Positions 33,442 through 42,256 of a stretch of 48,422 nt of DNA are shown one piece after another. The translations under genes were made by a program, and so were the position numbers. Below the pieces are notes generated by a model. The model did not search any database and was not told the origin of the DNA. It worked only from the letters and a program-made list of their open reading frames with translations. Source of the DNA: Alphaproteobacteria bacterium UBA1303 (GTDB lineage: Bacteria; Pseudomonadota; Alphaproteobacteria; Micropepsales; Micropepsaceae); contig DBTZ01000003.1 in NCBI GenBank assembly GCA_002307315.1, forward strand, positions 37,426-85,847. The letters run 5' to 3'. The number at the start of each line of letters is the position of its first letter. The stretch's first letter is position 1.

Positions 33442-34719
33442 TTACGCGTCGGTTTCCGGCGGGGTGACGCGCAGCGCGGTGATCTGGTTGCGCTGGCGGC
33501 GCAGGATTTCGAACTGAAAGCCGTAAAAGGCGAAGCGCCGGCCGACCTCTGGGATGGTGCGCGCCTCGTGGATCACCAGCCCGGCAATCGTGGTGGCCTC
33601 TTCGTCGGGCAAGTCCCAGTCGAGTGCGCGGTTGAGGTCGCGGATCGGCGTCACCCCGTCGATCACATAGGAGCCGTCGGCCTGGGGATGGATGCCCGAC
33701 TGGAACACCGCGGCGGTCTCGTCGGGTATGCGGCCGAAGATTTCGTCGAGCACGTCTTCGCGGGTCACCAGACCGAGGATGACGCCGTATTCATCCACCA
33801 CCAGGGCGAAATGCGAGTGCCGTTCGCGGAAGGCGTCGAGCAACTCCTCCAGCGACATGGTTTCCGGCACGAACCACGGCGGACGGATCAGCGATTTGAC
33901 GTCCAGGCCGGTAAGCGAGCCGCGATTGGCCATCACCGCGCGGACAATCGCCTTGGTGTGCAAAACGCCGACGATGTTCTCCGGCTGGTCGCGCCATACC
34001 GGAATGCGGGCGTGCGGCGAGTGGACGAGGGCGCGGACGATCTCGATCATGCTGCGGTCGGCCGAAATGGTCACCATGTTCTTGCGGTGGATCATCACGT
34101 CGCCGACGGTGAGTTCGGAAAGGTCGAGCACGCCGGTAATCATGTCGCGGCTTTCGCGTTCCACCGTGCCTTCCTGGTGGCGCAGGTAGACGGTACCGCG
34201 AATTTCGTCGTGCGCCATCGACGACGCCGCCGGATCCTTCGGCGTGATGCCGGCTAGCCCGAGCAGTTTCCAGACCAAAAACTGAACCCCGACGACGACG
34301 GGGCCGAACACCGCTACCACCGCCCGCACCGACGGTGCCACAAGCAGCGCCACCCGGTCGGTGCGGACGATCGCCAAGGTTTTTGGCAACACCTCGGCGA
34401 ACACCAGGATCATCAGCGTCATCGTCACGGTGACCACCGCCACCGCCTGCGGCCCGAGTTTTCCCTCGAACACCGTAGTCGCCAGCGACGAGGCCAGAAT
34501 GTTGACGAAGGTATTGCCGAGCAGCAGCGCCCCGATCATCCGCTCGCGACGGCGCATCAGCATGTTGACGTGCCCGGCGGCGCGCGAACCGTCTTTTTCG
34601 AATTGCAGCATCTTGCCGCGGGAAACCGCGGTCAGTGCGGTCTCCGAACCGGAGAAAAAGGCGCTCAAGCCCATCAGCAGCGCAATGCCGCCGAGGGTAA
34701 AAAAAATGGTCATATCCAT
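33442..34719 (-). CDS. CorC/HlyC-family DUF21-CBS domain membrane protein
   Basis: A 425-residue protein with an N-terminal DUF21 domain of four membrane helices (SAFFSGSETALTAVSRGKM near the first), two CBS domains (about 200-330; DVMIHRKNMVTI, FALVVDEYGVILGLVTREDVLDEIFG) and a C-terminal CorC/HlyC domain (ADGSYVIDG...LPDEEATTIAGLV). Such proteins are CNNM-like Mg2+ or Co2+ transport factors; the role here is inferred. It starts 13 bases after aroB, forming aroK-aroB-corC, an order typical of alphaproteobacteria. Confidence 0.92.
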   Translation of the reverse strand: MDMTIFFTLGGIALLMGLSAFFSGSETALTAVSRGKMLQFEKDGSRAAGHVNMLMRRRERMIGALLLGNTFVNILASSLATTVFEGKLGPQAVAVVTVTMTLMILVFAEVLPKTLAIVRTDRVALLVAPSVRAVVAVFGPVVVGVQFLVWKLLGLAGITPKDPAASSMAHDEIRGTVYLRHQEGTVERESRDMITGVLDLSELTVGDVMIHRKNMVTISADRSMIEIVRALVHSPHARIPVWRDQPENIVGVLHTKAIVRAVMANRGSLTGLDVKSLIRPPWFVPETMSLEELLDAFRERHSHFALVVDEYGVILGLVTREDVLDEIFGRIPDETAAVFQSGIHPQADGSYVIDGVTPIRDLNRALDWDLPDEEATTIAGLVIHEARTIPEVGRRFAFYGFQFEILRRQRNQITALRVTPPETDA

Positions 34720-34732
34720 GGGGATGTCTCGA

Positions 34733-35827
34733 TCAGGCCTGCAGGACTTTCCGCACCGCGTCGACCGGCACGTCGGCAGTGACGAAGGATTCGCCGATGC
34801 GCCTTGCCAGCACGAAATTTATCTTGCCGTTTTTGACTTTTTTGTCGTGGTGCATGTGGTCGATAAGGCAATCGACGGTCGGGCGCAGGCCGGGAACGGC
34901 GGCAACATCAACCGGAAGGCCGACGGTCTTCAGGTGATCGATCAGCCGGTCGGCATCCGCAGCCGGGCACAAACCGAGTTCGACCGAGAGCCGGAACGCC
35001 AGCGCCATACCCAGCGCCACGCCTTCGCCGTGTTTCAGCCGGTCGGAAAACCCGGTGGCGGCCTCCAACGCGTGACCGAAGGTGTGACCGAGGTTGAGGA
35101 GCGCCCGTACCCCGGACTCGCGTTCGTCGCGTGCCACGATGTCCGCCTTCATGCGGCAGGCGTGCGACACCATTCGAACCAATATCTCCGCATCGCCCGC
35201 CAAGGCCTTGACGGCGTTGGTTTCGAGCCAAGCGAAGTATTCGGCATCGCCGAGTGCGCCGTATTTGACCACTTCGCCGTACCCCGCCGACAGCTCGCGT
35301 TTCGGCAGGGTCGAAAGCGCGGTCGTGTCGGCCAGCACCAGACGCGGCTGATGAAAGGCGCCGATCAGATTCTTGCCCTGATTGGCGTTGATGCCGGTTT
35401 TGCCTCCGACCGAGGAATCGACCTGGGAAAGCAGCGTCGTCGGCACTTGAACGAAATCGACGCCGCGCTTGAGGATGGCCGCTGCGAAGCCTGCGAGATC
35501 GCCGATCACCCCGCCGCCGAGCGCCACGATCAGTCCGCCGCGGTCGATGCCGGTATCGAGCAGGGCGTTGCACAATTGTTCCAAGCTGGAGAAGCTTTTG
35601 CTTTCTTCGCCGGGGACCATCACCACCGCGCGGGCGTCCAGCCCGGCTGTCTTCAGGTTTTTCAGGAAGTCGTCGAGATAGAGATCGGCGACGTTTTCGT
35701 CGGTTACCACCAGCACCATGCCGCGCGCGAACGGCTTCAGCCGCGCACCGGCTTCGGCCAGCAGTCCGGGGGCGACATAAATGTCGTAGGAACGCGCCCC
35801 GAGAGATACTGCGATAGTCTCCATCAT
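34733..35827 (-). CDS. aroB: AroB, 3-dehydroquinate synthase
   Basis: Second step of the shikimate pathway: closes DAHP to 3-dehydroquinate using NAD+ and a divalent metal. The 364-residue product has GGGVIGDLAGFAAA, the active-site VDSSVGGKTGINANQGKN and metal-binding HTFGHALE. The ATG at 35827 overlaps the aroK stop by ATGA; a second ATG follows directly. Confidence 0.97.
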   Translation of the reverse strand: MMETIAVSLGARSYDIYVAPGLLAEAGARLKPFARGMVLVVTDENVADLYLDDFLKNLKTAGLDARAVVMVPGEESKSFSSLEQLCNALLDTGIDRGGLIVALGGGVIGDLAGFAAAILKRGVDFVQVPTTLLSQVDSSVGGKTGINANQGKNLIGAFHQPRLVLADTTALSTLPKRELSAGYGEVVKYGALGDAEYFAWLETNAVKALAGDAEILVRMVSHACRMKADIVARDERESGVRALLNLGHTFGHALEAATGFSDRLKHGEGVALGMALAFRLSVELGLCPAADADRLIDHLKTVGLPVDVAAVPGLRPTVDCLIDHMHHDKKVKNGKINFVLARRIGESFVTADVPVDAVRKVLQA

Positions 35828-36381
35828 GTCTCCTCGCATACGCCGTGCCGTTTCAACAAATCGATCATGCGCTCGACGGTTTCGGCATGCGGTGCATCAT
35901 CGCTTAATATCGTCAAGTCGGCTAGGGCATAGACCGGCTCGCGCTCCTTCAGCAGCCGAGCGAGAATCTCGCGCGGATCGCCCCCCTTCAGCAGCGGGCG
36001 GTCGTCTTTGCGCTGCACCCGCGACAGCAGCACATCCAGCGACGCGTTGATCCAAATCGAGACGGCGCAACCCTTGATGCGGTCGCGGGTGGCCGGATTC
36101 ATGAATGCGCCGCCGCCGGTGGCGAGAATATACGGCGGTTCGTCGAGCAACCGGTCGAGGACTTTCCGTTCGCAATCGCGGAAGGCTACCTCACCGTAGC
36201 GGGAGAAAATTTCCGGAATGGTACAGCCGGCGGCAGCAACGATTTCGGCGTCGGCGTCGCGGAACGGTACGTCCAACCGCGCCGCAAGGCGGCGGCCGAG
36301 CGAGCTTTTGCCGGCACCCATCATGCCGACCAGTGCAACGATGCGCTTCAGTTTCATCGAATCGTCTCTTGCGTGCGTCAT
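35824..36381 (-). CDS. aroK: AroK, shikimate kinase
   Basis: Phosphorylates shikimate. The 185-residue P-loop protein has GMMGAGKSSLGRRLA, the shikimate-binding D-A-D in PFRDADAEI, RDCERKVL and ATGGGAFMN. Two starts are possible: MTHARDD (36381) or MKLKRIVALVG (36357, preceded by AAGAGA). Located first in the aroK-aroB-corC operon. Confidence 0.95.
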   Translation of the reverse strand: MTHARDDSMKLKRIVALVGMMGAGKSSLGRRLAARLDVPFRDADAEIVAAAGCTIPEIFSRYGEVAFRDCERKVLDRLLDEPPYILATGGGAFMNPATRDRIKGCAVSIWINASLDVLLSRVQRKDDRPLLKGGDPREILARLLKEREPVYALADLTILSDDAPHAETVERMIDLLKRHGVCEET

Positions 36382-36520
36382 TTCAATAGCCGATACGAAA
36401 ACGTTTTTTTCTCATTGGCTGCTTTTTTGCTTAATATTTCCGATGACATAGGTAAAATAAAGGAAAATCGGATTCTTCCAGCGGGGGGGCGGCATCGGGA
36501 GGTCGGCGAGAGGTAGTAGG

Positions 36521-36691
36521 ATGCGAGGCGTAAGGCTGGAAAGTGTGGGCGGAGGGCATGTTTCTATTGCCATTATCGCCGGGGTGGTGCTGCTGTTGGC
36601 GGCGATCGGGTTGGCGGTTTACGGCAGTGTTGCCGTCCCGCCTCAGCACGACGTTGTCAAGGTGATGCCGGATGAGCGCTTTGCGCATTGA
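36521..36691 (+). CDS. Small single-span membrane protein (56 residues)
   Basis: A short frame with a good AGAGG-type ribosome site. After a charged start (MRGVRLESVGGG) it has one hydrophobic helix (IAIIAGVVLLLAAIGLAVYG, about 16-36), then VAVPPQHDVVKVMPDERF. It overlaps the next gene by 20 bases in another frame, so the two are probably coupled. No family is recognised, but order and overlap favour a real gene. Confidence 0.65.
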   Translation: MRGVRLESVGGGHVSIAIIAGVVLLLAAIGLAVYGSVAVPPQHDVVKVMPDERFAH

Positions 36692-38456
36692 TTGCCTGGC
36701 TGTCGCCGTGGCCCTGCTGGCGTTGCCGGCGGCGGGCCTTGACGATCCCGATACGCACGAGGTCATTACCTCGATCACTTTGCCCGATGCCGAACAAACG
36801 TCTCCTGTAAAGGCAACGTCGGCCGCTCAAGCGGCGTCTCCGGCCGGATCGCCTGCCGGCCCTCAGATGGGGCCGGTACCGAAAGTACTGACGCCGCCGC
36901 GCGACATTCAGGTCGGGACCCTGGGATCGTCGGAAGGCCCCACGGTCGGGTTGATAGAGGGGGCCGACGATCTGTGGAGCGGATCGGGGCGCGGCGACAT
37001 CGAGATACTGCTTAAAGCGGCCTTGACGACGACCGATCCGCCTTTGCGCGATCTCTCCCGTCGGCTGATCCTCGCCAAGGCGGCATCCCCGACCGGGCAG
37101 GGGAAACGCGCCATCGTTACGCTTCGCATCGAAAAACTGTTGCAGGCCGGACTGATCGAAGAAGCCGGATCGCTGGCGGCTCAGGCGGATGTCCCCAACG
37201 ATGCCGATTTTTCCCGCGTGCAGGCCGACGCGCTGCTCTATGCCGGCCGCGGCGAGGAGGTTTGCAGCGAACGTACCGCCAGCCGGCTTACCTCGGGCGA
37301 CACGTTTTGGATCGAGTTGCGCGCCTATTGCGCTGCGGTCGGCGGCGATACCGCGCTGGCCGATCTGACCCGTGCCGTGTTGCAGGCGCAAGGGGGCGAT
37401 CCCGCCTTCGACGCCTTGCTCGATGGCGTGATCGACGGCAAAGCTCAGGCGCCGGGAAAAATCGTGCGGCCGACGGCGTTGCATGTCTTTTTGCTTCGGC
37501 GGGCGGGACTGCCGGTTACCGGCGAAATTGCCGCCAAGGGCGGCACCCCGGAAAACCTCTTCGCCGTGCGCGATGCCCGCAATGCGCCGTCGGTACGGCT
37601 GGCGGCGGCCGAGCGAATCGTCGGACGCGGAGCGATATCGCCGATCGAGCTGCGAGCCTTGTCGGACGCGCAGATCTGGCCGGCGGGAAACCTGGAGGAG
37701 GGCATCGAGAAAATGCCTTTCCTGGTTGCCCAAGCGCGGCTGCGCCGCGCCGCGCAAACCGAATCTCAGCCGGCACGTCGGATGGCGCTTTTGGCTGCGG
37801 CATTGAGCATTGCCGAAAAGAAGGGGTATTTTCCTTTAGTTGCGACCGTGAACGCCGACCTTCTGGTTGCCTTGCCGCCCGCCTCGGGGCCGGATGCGCC
37901 GCTCGTCGTTCGCTCGCTGTTGCTTGCCGACGCGGACAAGGCGGCGGCGGCGTGGAAGATCGCCGGCGAGCCATTGCGCGCTGCCGCGCTTTTGCTGGCC
38001 GGAGGTGCCGACGCGAAACTGCAGAAAATGCTGGGACAGTTTGCCGAGACCTTAAGCGCCAAGCCCGATCCGAAGGCGCCGCTCGATCCCGATCGCGACG
38101 CCAAGGCGCAGGTTCTGTGCGTCGCTGCGGCGCTCGACCGCATGCCCCCGGATGTCCGCAAGAAAGCCGAGGCCATTTCCCAAAATCGATGGGCCGGCAA
38201 GCGCCCAGCCGATGAGGCCATGCGGAAGATCGAGCAGACCGCTCAAACGGTCGGCCGGCGCGGGGAAGCGGTGCTGCGGATCGTCGGTGCCGTCCGATCG
38301 ATCGGATGGCGCGATCTGTCGCCCGAATCCGGTGCCGAATTCGTTCATCTCGTAAAATCCTTCGGCTTCGACGAGGCGGCAAAAGCGATGGCGCGCGAAG
38401 CCTTGCTGCTCTACGTGCCGCCGCCACCGGTGCCCGCACCGGTGACGCCGCGATGA
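36672..38456 (+). CDS. Large exported helical-repeat protein, uncharacterised
   Basis: A 594-residue protein with an N-terminal hydrophobic signal (about 1-23, ending LLALPAAG), a Pro/Ala/Ser-rich linker (about 35-75) and a long alpha-helical body rich in Ala, Leu and Arg that looks like solenoid repeats. It ends with a Pro-rich tail (VPPPPVPAPVTPR). No catalytic motif is seen. It sits between the 56-residue membrane peptide and xerD (ATGA overlap with xerD). Periplasmic or membrane-attached location is inferred; function unknown. Confidence 0.8.
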   Translation: MSALRIDCLAVAVALLALPAAGLDDPDTHEVITSITLPDAEQTSPVKATSAAQAASPAGSPAGPQMGPVPKVLTPPRDIQVGTLGSSEGPTVGLIEGADDLWSGSGRGDIEILLKAALTTTDPPLRDLSRRLILAKAASPTGQGKRAIVTLRIEKLLQAGLIEEAGSLAAQADVPNDADFSRVQADALLYAGRGEEVCSERTASRLTSGDTFWIELRAYCAAVGGDTALADLTRAVLQAQGGDPAFDALLDGVIDGKAQAPGKIVRPTALHVFLLRRAGLPVTGEIAAKGGTPENLFAVRDARNAPSVRLAAAERIVGRGAISPIELRALSDAQIWPAGNLEEGIEKMPFLVAQARLRRAAQTESQPARRMALLAAALSIAEKKGYFPLVATVNADLLVALPPASGPDAPLVVRSLLLADADKAAAAWKIAGEPLRAAALLLAGGADAKLQKMLGQFAETLSAKPDPKAPLDPDRDAKAQVLCVAAALDRMPPDVRKKAEAISQNRWAGKRPADEAMRKIEQTAQTVGRRGEAVLRIVGAVRSIGWRDLSPESGAEFVHLVKSFGFDEAAKAMAREALLLYVPPPPVPAPVTPR

Positions 38457-39370
38457 ACGGTGCCGATCTGATCGAGACGTTCCTCGACATGATGGGGGCC
38501 GAACGCGGCGCCAGTACCAATACGCTGGCGGCTTATCGGCGCGACCTGATCGATTTCTTCGGCTGGCTTCGGCGCAACGGCGGCAACGGCCGCACCGTCG
38601 GACGCGACGGTTTGCGGGAATTTCTTGCCACGTTGTCCGGCATGGCGGAAACCACTCAGGCGCGCAAGCTTTCCTCGCTCCGGCAGTTCTTCGGGTTTCT
38701 CTATGCCGAGGGTATCCGTCCCGACGATCCTTCGACGGTGCTGGATGCGCCCAAGCGCGGTCGATCGTTACCCAAAGTGCTGTCGCGCGCCGAACTTGAG
38801 GCTTTAGGCGCGGCGGCGGCACGGCGTGCCGAAAAAAACGCCGAGGGCATCCGGCTCGCCTGCATTCTCGAGCTGCTCTACGATTCGGGCTTGCGCATTA
38901 CCGAACTCGTCACCTTGCCGTTGACGGCGGCAAAGGCGCAGGGACCGCTGATGGTGCGCGGCAAGGGCGGCAAGGAGCGGCTGGCGCCGATCGGCGGGCG
39001 CGCACGCGAGGCGATCGCGCGCTATCTGGCGGTGCGCGAGCGGTTTTTGCCCGCTGGCGAGGCAAAAAAGAAAGCCGAGCGATTTCTGTTTCCCTCGCGC
39101 GGCGAAGAACACCACCTGACCCGCCGCCGCTGTCATCAGCTCATGAAGGAATTGGCGATCGAGGCGGGGATCGATCCTGCCAAGCTGTCGCCGCATGTGC
39201 TGCGCCACGCCTTCGCCACCCATCTTTTGGAAGGCGGCGCGGATTTGCGCAGCGTTCAGGCGATGCTCGGCCACGCCGACATCGCCACCACCCAAATCTA
39301 CACCCACGTCGCGCAGGAACGCCTAAAGGCGACCGTCGAAAAAGCCCATCCGTTGGCGAAGAAGAGGTAG
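38453..39370 (+). CDS. xerD: XerD, site-specific tyrosine recombinase
   Basis: With XerC resolves chromosome dimers at dif. The 305-residue protein has the N-terminal SAM-like domain (NTLAAYRRDLIDFFGWL) and a catalytic domain with R in YDSGLRITEL, K in GKGGKERLAP, and HVLRHAFATHLLEGGADLRSVQAMLGHADIATTQIYTHV carrying H, R, H and the nucleophilic Y. The ATG at 38453 overlaps the previous stop; the longer frame lies inside that gene. Not an integrase of a mobile element: there are no attachment sites or cargo. Confidence 0.94.
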   Translation: MNGADLIETFLDMMGAERGASTNTLAAYRRDLIDFFGWLRRNGGNGRTVGRDGLREFLATLSGMAETTQARKLSSLRQFFGFLYAEGIRPDDPSTVLDAPKRGRSLPKVLSRAELEALGAAAARRAEKNAEGIRLACILELLYDSGLRITELVTLPLTAAKAQGPLMVRGKGGKERLAPIGGRAREAIARYLAVRERFLPAGEAKKKAERFLFPSRGEEHHLTRRRCHQLMKELAIEAGIDPAKLSPHVLRHAFATHLLEGGADLRSVQAMLGHADIATTQIYTHVAQERLKATVEKAHPLAKKR

Positions 39371-39373
39371 CGG

Positions 39374-40378
39374 TTACTTCTTCGCGACGATGTTCTGCGG
39401 CGTGCCGCCGAGATACGCGACGATGTTGTCCACCGTGGTGCCGACGATGCGGTCCACCGCCTCTTTAGTGTTGAAGGCGCTGTGCGGCGTGATGATGACG
39501 TTGCGCATCCTGAGCAGAATATGGTTGGTGACCAGGGTGCGCAGTTCGTTCTCGTTGCCGAAGATCGAGTTGATGAGCTGGGCTTCCTCGCGGATCATCG
39601 GTTCGTCCGGCAGCACATCAAGGCCGGCGGCGGCGATCTTGCCGACGGTCAGCGCCTGAATCAGCGCTCCGGTCTCGATCAGATCGCCGCGCGAGACGTT
39701 GATGATGACCGCCCCGGTTTTCATTTTGGCGATGGTTTCTTCGCGGATCAGGTGATGCGTCGACGGCATCGACGGGACGTGCAGCGATAAGACGTCGGAC
39801 TGGGCGAGTACGTCGTCGAACGGCAGGTAGCTGAAGCCGAACTGCTGTGCCGCCTCTTCGTCCTGGCGAACGTCGAAGGCGACTACCTTCATGTCGAAGC
39901 CGCGAGCGATCTGGATGACATGGCGGCCGATGCCGCCCGAGCCGATTACGCCGAAGGTCTTTTCCGCCAGATCGAACCCTTGCAGGCCAAAGGGCGAGAA
40001 GTGGCCGCGCTGGGCGCGGGCGATCGCTTCCGGCATGCGGTGACTAATCGATAGCAGCAGCGCGAAGACATGTTCGGCCACGGTCTTCGAGCCGTAAACC
40101 GGCACGTTGCTGACGGCGATCCCGCGCACCTGGCACTTGGCGGAGTCGATGTGCTCGAAACCGGTGGACCGGGTGGCGATAAGTTTTAAATCGGGAAATT
40201 GGTCGATGACGCTGCCGCCGAGCTCCGAATAAATAAAGGTCGAAATGATGTCCGCATCGGGGTGCTGGATTTGACCGGGTTTGAGCGGCTCGGACACAAA
40301 TACCACGTTGTGCTTGGCGCGCAATTTCTCGAAAGCGATGCGTTCGCGGTCCTCGGCTTCAAATACGGCAATCTTCAT
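39374..40378 (-). CDS. D-2-hydroxyacid dehydrogenase (D-lactate dehydrogenase-like)
   Basis: NAD-dependent reductase of 2-keto acids. The 334-residue protein shows the Rossmann motif GVIGSGGIGRHVIQIARGF, catalytic Arg in VSRGDLIETGAL, Asp/Glu in LDVLPDEPMIREE and His in ITPHSAFNT. The overall pattern resembles D-lactate dehydrogenase more than phosphoglycerate dehydrogenase, but the substrate is not proven. It ends 3 bases past xerD on the opposite strand and opens the accessory block that separates xerD from accA. Confidence 0.88.
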   Translation of the reverse strand: MKIAVFEAEDRERIAFEKLRAKHNVVFVSEPLKPGQIQHPDADIISTFIYSELGGSVIDQFPDLKLIATRSTGFEHIDSAKCQVRGIAVSNVPVYGSKTVAEHVFALLLSISHRMPEAIARAQRGHFSPFGLQGFDLAEKTFGVIGSGGIGRHVIQIARGFDMKVVAFDVRQDEEAAQQFGFSYLPFDDVLAQSDVLSLHVPSMPSTHHLIREETIAKMKTGAVIINVSRGDLIETGALIQALTVGKIAAAGLDVLPDEPMIREEAQLINSIFGNENELRTLVTNHILLRMRNVIITPHSAFNTKEAVDRIVGTTVDNIVAYLGGTPQNIVAKK

Positions 40379-40441
40379 CTACCCGTCTCCAGATTTGTAA
40401 CGAGTCTAAGATAAGTATAATCCGCAGCGGTACAAGGGGTG

Positions 40442-40795
40442 TTACGAAACCTTGTTGCCGGCAAACTGGTCGTAGGCTTCCAACGCTTGGGCGGCGTACA
40501 TCGCGCTGGGGCCGGCACCCATGAAGATCGCCGTTGCCATCGTTTCCAGCACTTCCTCGCGGGTGGCGCCCTGCTTTTGCGCCGCCTGGGCGTGGAAGGC
40601 GACGCAGCCGTCGCAGCGGATCGCCACGGCGATCGCCAAGGCGATCAGTTCCTTGGTCTTGGTGTCGAGCGCGGCCGGCTTCAACGCCGCCTGGGCAAGG
40701 GCGGAAAATGCCTTCATCGAGTCGGGGGTGCCGGCGCGCAATTCCTTCACCGCGCCGGAAAGATCGCTCGCCGATTGCTGCCAATCCTTGTACAT
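40442..40795 (-). CDS. AhpD-like/carboxymuconolactone decarboxylase family protein
   Basis: A 117-residue all-alpha protein with the redox motif C61-D-G-C64 and H68 (RCDGCVAFHAQAA), typical of AhpD-type alkylhydroperoxidases. Members scavenge peroxides; substrate here is unknown. AAGGA precedes the ATG. It is divergent from a PadR-type regulator across a 71-base gap with a perfect operator-like palindrome, and -10 TATAAT lies inside that gap on this strand, so the regulator likely controls it. Confidence 0.9.
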   Translation of the reverse strand: MYKDWQQSASDLSGAVKELRAGTPDSMKAFSALAQAALKPAALDTKTKELIALAIAVAIRCDGCVAFHAQAAQKQGATREEVLETMATAIFMGAGPSAMYAAQALEAYDQFAGNKVS

Positions 40796-40825
40796 GTTTT
40801 TTCCTTCTCCGCTGGTGATTTATGC

Positions 40826-40846
40826 ATTATACTGTCATTGACAGTA
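40826..40846. promoter_or_regulatory. Divergent promoter region with 17-bp palindrome (PadR operator candidate)
   Basis: TACTGTCATTGACAGTA (40830-40846) is a perfect inverted repeat of 8-bp arms with one central base. Its left end overlaps TATAAT read on the minus strand (40826-40831), the -10 of the AhpD-like gene. A dimeric PadR regulator bound here would repress both divergent genes. Confidence 0.65.
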
Positions 40847-40866
40847 TATTGGGATTGCGCTCCGTC

Positions 40867-41235
40867 ATGTCAACCCTCAAGCCTTGCCGGCAGCAATCGC
40901 GGTTTCTGGCCGCCTTTCTTCTTCTCTTGCTGGCGGAAAAGCCGCAGCACGGCGGAGCGTTGCGGGCGGAACTGGCGACCGTTCCGGGCATGCGGGCGGA
41001 CTCCGCTGCGATCTATCGCGCCTTGACGGCGCTGGCAAAGGCGGGCGAAGTGCGCTCGAAATGGAAGGCGGAAGGACGCGGTCCGGCCGTCCGCATCTAC
41101 GCATTGACCGCCGCGGGGCGGAAGCGTTTGAATTTTTGGCGCCGGGACGTCGTCTGCCGGCTTGCGACTCTGCAGTATTTCGTCGATGCCTGCGGTAGAC
41201 TGAAGCGGCCGAAAGGCGGCACCCCGGCGCGTTGA
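40867..41235 (+). CDS. PadR-family transcriptional regulator
   Basis: A 122-residue winged-helix protein: FLLLLLAEKPQHGGALRAEL, then DSAAIYRALTALAKAGEVRSKWKAEGRGPAVRIYALTAAGRKRLNFW matches the PadR pattern, where the recognition helix follows Y-R-L and the wing carries the ARxYxLTxxG signature. It lacks a long C-terminal helix domain, so it is a small subtype-2-like PadR. ATG 40867 is chosen because the upstream in-frame start lies inside the operator. Confidence 0.82.
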   Translation: MSTLKPCRQQSRFLAAFLLLLLAEKPQHGGALRAELATVPGMRADSAAIYRALTALAKAGEVRSKWKAEGRGPAVRIYALTAAGRKRLNFWRRDVVCRLATLQYFVDACGRLKRPKGGTPAR

Positions 41236-41324
41236 CGTAAAGAAAGCCGGGCAATTGCCGGCGGGAAACCGGAAATATTGTGCTATGTATGGACAGAGTA
41301 GCCTGGGGGGGGCGGAGGAGAGAA

Positions 41325-41648
41325 ATGATTCGATATGATGTCGGCGTTTGCGCGCTAACTTGTGCCTTGTTGCTGGCGGGATGCGGTTCGCCGGAGAGCC
41401 GCATTCGGGAAAGTTGCATCCGTGACGGCGGTCTCAACGGCAATAAGGACGCCCGGTCCGATACGGTTGCCAAACAATGCATATGCTTCGCCAAGAATTT
41501 GCAGCAATCGTTGACCGACGAGCAACTCGATAAAGTCGCCAAGCTGCTGAAACTTCCGAAGGAGCAGCGTGAGGCCGCGACCAAGGATATGTCGATGACC
41601 ACGCTGACCGCGATCATGGGTGCCGCCAAGAGTTGCGCCGGTTCCTGA
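41325..41648 (+). CDS. Small lipoprotein, uncharacterised
   Basis: A 107-residue product with a signal and lipobox (VCALTCALLLAGC; lipidated Cys at about residue 20), followed by a charged, Cys-containing region (ESCIRDGG, KQCICFAKN) and helical KLLKLPKEQREAATKDM. GGAGGAG lies 7 bases before the ATG. Cysteines may form disulfides in the periplasm. Family unknown. It overlaps the next gene by 16 bases, which suggests they work or are expressed together. Confidence 0.75.
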   Translation: MIRYDVGVCALTCALLLAGCGSPESRIRESCIRDGGLNGNKDARSDTVAKQCICFAKNLQQSLTDEQLDKVAKLLKLPKEQREAATKDMSMTTLTAIMGAAKSCAGS

Positions 41649-42256
41649 TTTTTGCTGCCTTGACGGCCGTTTTTCTTGCGGGAGACGTCGTCATATCGCC
41701 GGGCCGGACCGGCGGTGCGGTGTCGGTAGCGGCGGATTTGCAGCCGGGTGACGTTGTGTTCATTTCAGTGCCGGATGCCTTTTGGGCGCAACTGGCGAGC
41801 CGGTGGTCGCTGCCGCAATACCGGCACGGGCATGTCGGCATGGTTGTGGAAGCGGGGGCGCGTGGAATTTACGTCGTTCATGCCGGCGGCAGTCCGACCC
41901 GTGGCGAAGCCAAAGTCAAACGCGTTGCCTTGACCGAATTCGTACGCGAGGCGGCGCGGGTGGATGTGTTTCGTCCCGTCGATGCGGCCGCGGCGGCCGG
42001 TGCCGCCGAAGCCGCTAGCGAATTCGCCGCACAAGGGTTGCCCTTCGACGGCGATTTTTCTCTGGAAACGGTAAACAAGCTCTATTGTACGGAAATGATC
42101 TGGCGCGCCCTCGGCGCCGGGTTCGCCCGGGACATCCTGCCGAAAAAAAGCCTGGTAGCCGGCCGCCGGGCCGTTTTGTTGCGGGATATCGAAGCGTCTC
42201 CGTTCTTGCGCCCGATAAGAACCGCAAACGTCAAAACGGCGGCCTCATCCGATTGA
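41633..42256 (+). CDS. YiiX/YebB-like permuted papain (NlpC/P60-type) cysteine hydrolase
   Basis: A 207-residue protein with a signal-like start (RRFLIFAALTAVFLAG) and the permuted hydrolase pattern: GDVVFISVPDAFWAQL, then catalytic His in RHGHVGMVVEAG and catalytic Cys in KLYCTEMIW. Such enzymes cut amide or lipid-ester bonds, sometimes in peptidoglycan. TTG start at 41633, inside the lipoprotein gene; no ATG is suitable. Its end overlaps the convergent 560-residue gene by 26 bases. Confidence 0.82.
   Translation: MRRFLIFAALTAVFLAGDVVISPGRTGGAVSVAADLQPGDVVFISVPDAFWAQLASRWSLPQYRHGHVGMVVEAGARGIYVVHAGGSPTRGEAKVKRVALTEFVREAARVDVFRPVDAAAAAGAAEAASEFAAQGLPFDGDFSLETVNKLYCTEMIWRALGAGFARDILPKKSLVAGRRAVLLRDIEASPFLRPIRTANVKTAASSD

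Noticed and set aside
34361..35932. 523-codon plus-strand frame
   Set aside because: Mirror of aroB and corC, both clearly coding on the minus strand.
38453..39370. XerD as integrase of a genomic island
   Set aside because: Core-type XerD by length and neighbours; no att sites, excisionase or phage genes beside it.
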